DNA of 64,000 nucleotides, from the NCBI RefSeq assembly GCF_002021565.1, contig NZ_MSZX01000017.1, positions 27 through 64,026 on the forward strand, read 5' to 3'. The notes beneath the pieces were generated by a model. It had not been told where the DNA came from. It ran no database searches and saw nothing but the letters and a program-made list of their open reading frames with translations. This document shows positions 57,560-64,000 of the stretch, one piece after another. Every line of letters begins with the position of its first letter. Position 1 is the first letter of the stretch. The DNA is from Paenibacillus selenitireducens (GTDB taxonomy: Bacteria; Bacillota; Bacilli; Paenibacillales; Paenibacillaceae). A program made the translations under genes and the position numbers.

Positions 57560-57589
57560 AGCAAGGGCCAGGCATGCCTGACCCTTGCT
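57560..57589 (-). repeat. Perfect 30-bp hairpin between sbp and the rhamnosidase
   Basis: AGCAAGGG..CAGGCATGCCTG..CCCTTGCT is nearly fully self-complementary. It has only scattered Ts downstream on the minus strand. Such structures behind binding-protein genes often stabilise the upstream mRNA and limit read-through. Confidence 0.7.
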
Positions 57590-57603
57590 CTATATTGATT
57601 GAA

Positions 57604-59031
57604 TTAGTTGGTCATAGGATTGAAATCAGGCACTTTTACCAGGTCTAGATCTACTGACCCAGCTTTGACTGATTCTTCGAAAAATTTGTTTTGCACTTCA
57701 CTAAGTTCTTGCATCAGTTTGTCGATATCTTCGCCGCCTTTTGTAAATGCGTCAGTGAAGACTTCCCAGACTCCATAACCGCCGCCAAAATCAATATCAC
57801 CTATTTTAGGCGGAGGATTTAATAACTTATAATCAACCGATGGTGCAGCTATATATTGTTTGGCTGGTTGCGTGATGATAAAGTCAGCCAATCCTTTCCG
57901 TTCCTGAGGCGGCAGAGATTTGTCCTGGGCGGCAATATTTGTGAAGCTTCCCAGTCCAGCTTTAGCTAATTCCGTATACATATCATCAGAGGTGAAGAAT
58001 TCCCAAACTATTTTCGTTTCCTTCAGATGCTTTGTATTTTTATTAATAGTTATTCCATTTCCGGTATTGTAAGGTGAGGAGCCTTTTACTTCACCATCCC
58101 ATGTTGGGAAATCTGCTACTCCCCAATTGATCTTGGCAGGGAATTGATCGTTAAACACCCCAATATCCCATGTTGCTGCACTAAGCATGCCAACGTTGCC
58201 TTCCGAGAACTGTGCTCGAATCATATCATTATCATATGAACCAACTCCAGGGAACACACTTCCTTCCTTGTTCACATCATGCCACCACTGGATGTACTTA
58301 CTGTAACGTGTATAATCGAATTTTCCTGCTTTGGCATCCCAACCGCCGCCTCCCCAGTAATCGCCAGAACGAGCGGAAGGAATAAGAGCATAGTATTGCC
58401 AGAATACAGTTTGTTTGATTGGGAGTCCCAGACCGTATTTTTTTCCGTCGCCTTTTTCAGTAATGGTTTTGGCGTAATCCCTCATTTCCTGCCAAGTTGC
58501 AGGTGGTTTCTCAGGATCGAGGCCTGATGCCTCGAATAGATCTTTGTTGTACACAAGCTTATAGTTAGTTACATTTTCTCTTATTTGATAGAATTCATCT
58601 TTCTTTGCGAAAGAAGGCTTATAGAAGGCTGGTTCAACAAAGCGTTTCTTAGTTTCCTCTGTGATCATGTCGTTAATGTTTAAAATCGAGCCGGCTGCAT
58701 AAAGCTCCTGGGGGGGCTCGAACATCAGATCCGGAAGTTTATTTGCATTGAAAGCTAATCTGAGTTGATCCGGATAATTATCTGTAAATACTTTGTACTC
58801 AATTTCGATATTATCCTTATTTGTCTCATTAAACTGCTTGATCAATGCTTCTCTAGTAGCTTGATCATGCCTTGCACTGTTCCAAATCTCAATTTTGACC
58901 TTTGATGCCGAAGGTGAAACGGTTGGTTCTTTCGGCGAATTATCTGGTTTGGAACAGCCTACTATCCCTCCCAACGTTAGAAGAAGACAGGATAAAATAA
59001 GCACCGACTTGCCTTTTTGTTTCATGTTCAT
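57604..59031 (-). CDS. ABC transporter sugar-binding lipoprotein
   Basis: A 475-residue family 1 extracellular solute-binding protein. A Lys-rich start, hydrophobic core and lipobox GGIVGC with Cys26 anchor it to the membrane. It continues with a Ser/Pro linker and VKIEIWNSARHDQATREALI, the usual fold opening. It should capture oligosaccharides for the permeases encoded divergently. AAGGGGAG lies 7 nt before the ATG. Confidence 0.93.
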   Translation of the reverse strand: MNMKQKGKSVLILSCLLLTLGGIVGCSKPDNSPKEPTVSPSASKVKIEIWNSARHDQATREALIKQFNETNKDNIEIEYKVFTDNYPDQLRLAFNANKLPDLMFEPPQELYAAGSILNINDMITEETKKRFVEPAFYKPSFAKKDEFYQIRENVTNYKLVYNKDLFEASGLDPEKPPATWQEMRDYAKTITEKGDGKKYGLGLPIKQTVFWQYYALIPSARSGDYWGGGGWDAKAGKFDYTRYSKYIQWWHDVNKEGSVFPGVGSYDNDMIRAQFSEGNVGMLSAATWDIGVFNDQFPAKINWGVADFPTWDGEVKGSSPYNTGNGITINKNTKHLKETKIVWEFFTSDDMYTELAKAGLGSFTNIAAQDKSLPPQERKGLADFIITQPAKQYIAAPSVDYKLLNPPPKIGDIDFGGGYGVWEVFTDAFTKGGEDIDKLMQELSEVQNKFFEESVKAGSVDLDLVKVPDFNPMTN

Positions 59032-59283
59032 TTATGGACTCCCCTTAACAATTTTTGTTTTCCAATGATTATGCTAACCGCTTCTATTATTAAGGGTAAC
59101 CCCTCAAATTTAGTATTTATTGAATTTCAATTAACCAAATAGCGAGTATGCCTTTTATTATAATAATCCCTTGGCTAACCATTTCGGAATCGTGCAATAA
59201 ACCTTAAGTTACGGGGGTTGTGGGTATTTGGTGCTTGATTTTATACTTTATAAAAATACTAATTCCGTAATGGGAGGTCGCTG

Positions 59284-60240
59284 TTGTTTATGAAACCATC
59301 TGCTATACCCGCTTCTAATAGAAGTGACGATCCAAACCGAATGCGCTGGACGCAAATCGCCCCTCGTTTTTTTAAAAAGCATGGACACGCCTATTTAATG
59401 TTGCTTGTGCCGGTTATATTTTTTGCGTTGTTCTCTGTATATCCAGTCATTTGGGCGTTGAAATATGTTTTTTACTACTACGATGGATACGAGCTTCATT
59501 ATACTGGTTTGACTAATTTTAAACGACTGCTAAATGATACCGTGTTTTGGAAAAGCTTAGGTAAGCAAGCCATATTCTCTCTTAAGATTTTTATAGAATT
59601 GCCGCTGGCCTTTACGCTGGCCTTGATTCTCCATACCCGGATGCGTGGTAAAAACTTTTTTCGTGCGATTTTTATTATGCCTTATATCATTCCAGGCTCA
59701 ACAATGGCCTTAATATTTTACGTTTTGCTAAACCCATATAATGGAGAACTCAATCGTATGCTTCTGTCGCTAGGCTGGATTGATAAACCGGTGCAGTTTC
59801 TAACAGATGACCGACTCGCTTTTCTTAGTGGAATGATGATTGACGCTTGGCAATTTTTTGGTGTAAACATGCTGTTCTTCCTTGTTGGTCTAAGTAGTAT
59901 CCCTAAGGACGTATATGAAAGCGCAGATATAGACGGAGCAACTGGATTTAAACGCGTACGGTATATTGCGCTGCCTATGATGGGACGGATTTTGCAAGTT
60001 ATTTTGTTTTTATCCATGTTGAACACGTTGAAATCGATGGGCCCGTATCTTGTTTTAACAGATGGAGGACCGAATCATGCAACTGAAGTAACCTTTCTGT
60101 ACATATTCCACCAGTTTTTTGGCGGGAGATCAAGCGTGAATTATGGGTACGGTGCAACAGTTGCGGTTGTAACGGCAGTATTCTTGCTTATCGTATCGAT
60201 CATCTATTTCCGCTTGACGAAACGAATGGATTATCATTAG
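59284..60240 (+). CDS. ABC transporter permease 1 (MalF/LplB type)
   Basis: A 318-residue inner-membrane permease with six predicted helices. The EAA loop YESADIDGATGFKRVRYIAL would dock the ATPase. It pairs with permease 2 and the divergent binding protein. The TTG start at 59284 is 4 nt after GGGAGGT. The ATG at 59290 is an equally possible start. Confidence 0.92.
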   Translation: MFMKPSAIPASNRSDDPNRMRWTQIAPRFFKKHGHAYLMLLVPVIFFALFSVYPVIWALKYVFYYYDGYELHYTGLTNFKRLLNDTVFWKSLGKQAIFSLKIFIELPLAFTLALILHTRMRGKNFFRAIFIMPYIIPGSTMALIFYVLLNPYNGELNRMLLSLGWIDKPVQFLTDDRLAFLSGMMIDAWQFFGVNMLFFLVGLSSIPKDVYESADIDGATGFKRVRYIALPMMGRILQVILFLSMLNTLKSMGPYLVLTDGGPNHATEVTFLYIFHQFFGGRSSVNYGYGATVAVVTAVFLLIVSIIYFRLTKRMDYH

Positions 60241-60264
60241 ACATTATCAAGAGACTGGAGTGAG

Positions 60265-61101
60265 TTGGTTTTGGTGAAAATAGTAAATGTATTCAAGTAT
60301 ATATTTTTAACAATTGCAGCGACTGTGACAATATGGCCAATTTTATTTGTTGTGTTAGGATCGTTTAAGACAAATCAAGAACTGATTGCGGGTGGAGGCT
60401 TGCTACCCAAAAAATGGATGGTGAGTAACTATGCAGAAGTATGGGGGGGAATGGACTTTTCTTTCTACTTCTTTAATTCGTTTGTATTTGCATGTATTGC
60501 AGCCATATTGTCTGCCTTGCTAGGATCGATGGGGGGATATGTGTTTGCGAGATCCGATTTTCCTGGTAAAAGATTATTATATGCACTTGTGATCGGACTT
60601 TTATTTATTAGTTTAGGCCCAATGACATTATTTCCAAAGTTTGAAATGGCGGTTAATTGGGGGCTCAATTCGAACATTTTCACGCTGCCACTTTTAACGG
60701 CGACTGGTTTGGGGGCGAGTCTGTTTCTTTATGAAGGTTATATAAAATCGCTTGGCAGAGAAATAGATGAAGCTGCCGTTGTTGATGGTGCAGGTTATTA
60801 TAAACGTTATTTTAGCATTTTCTTGCCTCTTATGATCCCTATTATTTCAACATTCTTTATAATAGAATTTGTAGCGGAGTGGAACAACTACATATTTCCG
60901 CTGGTTATGACAATCGGAAATCCGCAACTTAAAACAATTACCGTTGCGGTTGTTGAAATGAGAAGCATGGGAGACGGAGCTGCGGCTTGGAACTTATTGA
61001 TGACGGGTTCTTCGATATCTATCATACCAGTGCTTATCGTTTTTGTAGTTATGAATAGGCAGATTGTCGAGGGTTTATCACAAGGAGCTGTGAAAGGGTA
61101 A
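60265..61101 (+). CDS. ABC transporter permease 2 (MalG/LplC type)
   Basis: A 278-residue permease with six helices and the EAA motif DEAAVVDGAGYYKRYFSIFL. The TTG start follows CTGGAGTGAG, and further TTG/GTG codons nearby leave the exact start open by two to three residues. Its stop overlaps the response-regulator ATG by one base. No ATP-binding subunit is encoded in the window, so a shared MsmX-type ATPase is likely. Confidence 0.92.
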   Translation: MVLVKIVNVFKYIFLTIAATVTIWPILFVVLGSFKTNQELIAGGGLLPKKWMVSNYAEVWGGMDFSFYFFNSFVFACIAAILSALLGSMGGYVFARSDFPGKRLLYALVIGLLFISLGPMTLFPKFEMAVNWGLNSNIFTLPLLTATGLGASLFLYEGYIKSLGREIDEAAVVDGAGYYKRYFSIFLPLMIPIISTFFIIEFVAEWNNYIFPLVMTIGNPQLKTITVAVVEMRSMGDGAAAWNLLMTGSSISIIPVLIVFVVMNRQIVEGLSQGAVKG

Positions 61102-62666
61102 TGGCCAAATATAAGGTACTTATCGTCGATGACGAGAATTTTATTAGAGAGAGGCTGAAGGGAGCAATCCCTTGGGCGGAGTACGGGATGCAAGTAGTCG
61201 GGTTAGCTGAGGACGGGGTACGCGCGTTGGAACTGCTGGAAGAGCTTAAACCGGATATCATAATTACTGATATCCGTATGCCCGGCATGACAGGTCTTGA
61301 AATGATTATGGCCATGCAGCGCCAGAAGCAGGATGTTAAGATCATCATATTAAGCGGTTTCGGAGAATTTGAGTATGCTAGGGAAGCGATCAGGCTAGGT
61401 GTTACAGAATATCTGTTAAAACCGACTCAGCCAGACGAATTGCTTCAAACGCTGATGCGAATTATTGATGAGCTTGAACATTCCCGCAAATCACAAGTTC
61501 AGATTCAGCATTTGTACAATCACTTGGATACAGTGAGATCACAGGCAATACTTGAACTGCTCGCAGGTAACCATCCGGGCTACGGGTGGGAGGAGGAAGC
61601 TGCGAATGTAGGGTTAAGCTGGATTGCGGCAGGAAGGATCAGATTGTTTTACATCTCTATGCCGCATCTCCTTCTTCATCAGGACCGCAAAACTTTGGAA
61701 GTCATGCAGTTTGCTATTCAAAATGTTTTAATTGAGACTATCGAAGGTTATGATTCGATGTGTCTCGTTCGCATTTCTAGGGGGAAATGGGTATTGACGC
61801 TTGGCAATCAACTTATGGACAAGGAATTACAAGAGTTTACACGCAGTTTGTTTGACATTGTTATTCTGAATACAAAGGTCTCTTTACATATTACCGTATC
61901 TGAATTAGGTGACCATTATCTAGAATGCAGCAAATTGTACTGGGAGGTAGAAAAAACAGCTGAATACGAGGGACAGGATACGAACTGTCCAATCCGTTTT
62001 ATAACCCGTGCTGATAAGGACGTGGCTTATGACCGCTGGCTGAAGCCGATGCAGGAGTTGATGGACTGGATCGCTCAAGGGGAGATGCAGCAGATCTATC
62101 AGTGGCAGGGCCAGATGGAAAAGGCTTTTTTGAACTGGGATCTGACATCCGCAAGGCGCTGGTGTTTCGAATGGCTAATCTCCCTGAGAGATCATATGCT
62201 TCCACAGCAGGCAGCCAAAGAAGAATCTGTAGAAATCCGCCATCAATTGCGCGCGCAAATTATGGGTCAATATCAGAACAAGGAGCTGCTGCAATACTTC
62301 AATCAGCAGCTCCATCAAATTATAAGACTACGAAATGGGGATATCACTCATCATTCAATTAAAAAGGCGAAGGAAATTATTCAACATAAATATGATCAGG
62401 ATATTAAGCTCTCCAGTGTAGCCGAAGAATTAGGGATTTCGACGGTGTATTTGAGCGAGCTGTTCAAGAAGGAAACAAACATAACTTTTCGAGAATACGT
62501 TATGCGTATTCGGATGACGGAAGCTGCGGAAAAGCTGAAAGATCCTACTGTTAAAGTTTATGAGGTTTCTTATCTCGTAGGCTACAATAAAGTTGAGCAT
62601 TTCGTTAAGCTGTTTAAGAAATATTATGGTATGACACCATCAGAATATAGGGGAGCTGTCGTGTAA
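61101..62666 (+). CDS. Response regulator, YesN/AraC type
   Basis: A 521-residue regulator. The N-terminal receiver has the acidic pair Asp10-Asp11, phosphoacceptor Asp57 in IIITDIRMPG, and a conserved Lys in YLLKPTQPDEL. A long helical linker follows. The C-terminal AraC-type DNA-binding domain shows LSSVAEELGISTVYLSELFK and VYEVSYLVGYNKVEHFVKLF. Phosphorylated by the next gene's kinase, it would turn on the transporter genes. It is coupled to permease 2 by a TAATG overlap. Confidence 0.94.
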   Translation: MAKYKVLIVDDENFIRERLKGAIPWAEYGMQVVGLAEDGVRALELLEELKPDIIITDIRMPGMTGLEMIMAMQRQKQDVKIIILSGFGEFEYAREAIRLGVTEYLLKPTQPDELLQTLMRIIDELEHSRKSQVQIQHLYNHLDTVRSQAILELLAGNHPGYGWEEEAANVGLSWIAAGRIRLFYISMPHLLLHQDRKTLEVMQFAIQNVLIETIEGYDSMCLVRISRGKWVLTLGNQLMDKELQEFTRSLFDIVILNTKVSLHITVSELGDHYLECSKLYWEVEKTAEYEGQDTNCPIRFITRADKDVAYDRWLKPMQELMDWIAQGEMQQIYQWQGQMEKAFLNWDLTSARRWCFEWLISLRDHMLPQQAAKEESVEIRHQLRAQIMGQYQNKELLQYFNQQLHQIIRLRNGDITHHSIKKAKEIIQHKYDQDIKLSSVAEELGISTVYLSELFKKETNITFREYVMRIRMTEAAEKLKDPTVKVYEVSYLVGYNKVEHFVKLFKKYYGMTPSEYRGAVV

Positions 62667-62668
62667 AG

Positions 62669-64000
62669 ATGAAGCGTTTTGGCACCGTTGGTACCTCATT
62701 TGCGTTCCGGCATTTGCATCATAAGCTGATTCTTATATTGGTCTTTCTAATGTTTTTGCCTGCTGTTACTGTTGGCGTCGTAAACATGCTGCTAACTTCC
62801 AAGCTTATGTCCAATCAACTGGAGCAAGGGGCCGAAAGACTATTTGCTCAAACGGCTAATCAGGCGGAGAAATTATATCAGGATTTAGAAACCGTAGAAA
62901 ATCAGTTTTTGAAAAATGAAGGTCTTCTTGGAAAATTAAATGTACCGACGGATCGTATCCTTACACAAATTGAAGCGTCCAACCGTTTTTATACTTTTTT
63001 AGGGAATGTCAAATATATTAATTCAAATGTCAATGTAACGGTGTTTGTCACAGAACCTCACTATTTTTCAGCTTATGGCTTGCCTGTTAAGGTAAACCAG
63101 CCTTTCATAAAGCAGGTGATGGAAAAAGGAGGTGGCCGGTTTCAACGCTTGTTCTTTGTTGCTGAAAGAAATGGCAGCCGCGTATTGCAGTGGATTGTTC
63201 CGCTAGGCGATATCGTTAATCGAAGGTCGATAGGGTTGCTCGTTATACAAGTTCCTTTCAGCTCAATCGATAAAATTATGAATGATGGAGGCCATATGCA
63301 ATTGTCCATGGTAGATGGAAATGGGACCTATATCATTCATCCAAAAGCCGAGTACATTGGACAAGCGATGGAACAGCCAGCTTCAGCTCTGGATATATCT
63401 TATTATCATCGGCAAATTGGCGAAGATTGGACACTCATAGGAGAAATTCCAAAAGCAGAAATTTTGTCGCCGCTTAAAAATTTACAAAGGTGGACGATGT
63501 TAATTACGATTGGACAAATTGTTCTAACCTCCTGCTTGGCGATATGGCTTGCAAGAAGCTTCTCTCGTCCCATCCAATTTCTTGCGTCACTTATCTTTAA
63601 AAAGAAAAACCAAGGAGCAGATATTGTGATCCCGCGTTTGAAACGCAATGATGAAATTCGTTTCTTATACGATGGGATTCGTGATTTGCTGCATGAAATA
63701 AAGCTGGAGCAGATCCAGAAGCAGGAGTATCGGCTGCGTATGCTGCAATATCAGATTAATCCTCATTTTCTTTATAATTCACTCGACTCAATACAATGGA
63801 AAGCAGTCGAGCATAGAGATAAAGAGCTGAGTGAAATGATTCGGAATTTAAGCTTCTTTTTAAGGCATGGCTTAAATCAACAGGATATCGTAACGATAGA
63901 AGAGGAATTGAAGCATTTGAAAAGCTATATCGATTTGCAAAAAATACGTTATCAGGATCAGTTTTCCATACATATCAACATTTCAGAGGAAGTATTGCAA
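62669..64000 (+). CDS. Sensor histidine kinase, YesM type (partial, runs off the window)
   Basis: An open frame of 444 codons runs without a stop to the window end. It has an N-terminal transmembrane helix (LILVFLMFLPAVTVGVV-like), an extracytoplasmic sensor region of about 220 residues (VNVTVFVTEPHYFSAYG), and a second helix followed by a HAMP-like segment. The His_kinase signature LQYQINPHFLYNSLDSIQ carries the phosphorylatable histidine. The ATPase end lies beyond the window. It starts two bases after the response-regulator stop and is its cognate kinase. Confidence 0.93.
   Translation, partial: MKRFGTVGTSFAFRHLHHKLILILVFLMFLPAVTVGVVNMLLTSKLMSNQLEQGAERLFAQTANQAEKLYQDLETVENQFLKNEGLLGKLNVPTDRILTQIEASNRFYTFLGNVKYINSNVNVTVFVTEPHYFSAYGLPVKVNQPFIKQVMEKGGGRFQRLFFVAERNGSRVLQWIVPLGDIVNRRSIGLLVIQVPFSSIDKIMNDGGHMQLSMVDGNGTYIIHPKAEYIGQAMEQPASALDISYYHRQIGEDWTLIGEIPKAEILSPLKNLQRWTMLITIGQIVLTSCLAIWLARSFSRPIQFLASLIFKKKNQGADIVIPRLKRNDEIRFLYDGIRDLLHEIKLEQIQKQEYRLRMLQYQINPHFLYNSLDSIQWKAVEHRDKELSEMIRNLSFFLRHGLNQQDIVTIEEELKHLKSYIDLQKIRYQDQFSIHINISEEVLQ

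Overview
The window looks like a low-to-mid GC Bacillota chromosome, most likely Paenibacillus or a close relative. The evidence is strong AGGAGG-type ribosome sites, frequent GTG/TTG starts, a Bacillus-order purine operon behind a guanine riboswitch, YesM/YesN-type two-component genes beside carbohydrate ABC transporters, and many short intergenic repeats. The genus is inferred from style, not from a database match. No tRNA gene or CRISPR array was seen.

Layout. 1-3.2 kb: 3' part of an rRNA operon (23S, 5S, terminator), followed by a cluster of DnaA-box-like sites. 3.6-8.3 kb: an FGGY sugar kinase, a DUF1294 membrane protein, a UspA protein and DNA topoisomerase III. 8.3-22.6 kb: purEKBCSQLFMNHD, encoding de novo IMP synthesis, preceded by a PurR-type box pair, a sigma-A promoter, a guanine riboswitch and a terminator. 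A 770-bp spacer with a 131-bp direct repeat splits purC from purS. 23.2-32.6 kb: an aldose 1-epimerase-like protein, small conserved proteins, an alpha/beta hydrolase, a GH42 beta-galactosidase divergent from an AraC regulator, a tandem DoxX pair behind an Fnr-like palindrome, and a DUF3048 lipoprotein. 32.8-34.5 kb: a DUF47 protein plus a Pit phosphate transporter.

35.2-42.6 kb is the most striking locus. Two complete c-di-AMP (ydaO-type) riboswitches, each with its own terminator, stand in series before kdpABC. The next gene encodes a KdpD-like protein made of two KdpD-N/Usp modules and no histidine kinase domain. Potassium import therefore appears to be gated by c-di-AMP at the RNA level and perhaps also by the KdpD-like protein.

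43.2-47.5 kb: a basic-tailed hypothetical protein, YerC, a two-domain CbiX chelatase, the lipid kinase DgkB and the rRNA methyltransferase RlmCD. Together with the pur operon and the YerB-like DUF3048 gene this keeps the gene order of the B. subtilis pur-yer-yef segment. 47.6-50.4 kb: a decayed accessory island with an ISL3 transposase remnant, a TPR fragment, an Imm51-type immunity protein, a DUF4261 protein and a tyrosine-recombinase remnant. 50.4-55.1 kb: a TetR regulator with its Old Yellow Enzyme target and a 123-bp duplicated operator/terminator segment, then an AT-rich FAD monooxygenase/TetR pair and an SF0329-like protein. 55.3-64 kb: a sugar uptake system comprising a GH78-like rhamnosidase and solute-binding lipoprotein on the minus strand, divergent from two permeases, a YesN-type response regulator and a YesM-type kinase cut by the window end.
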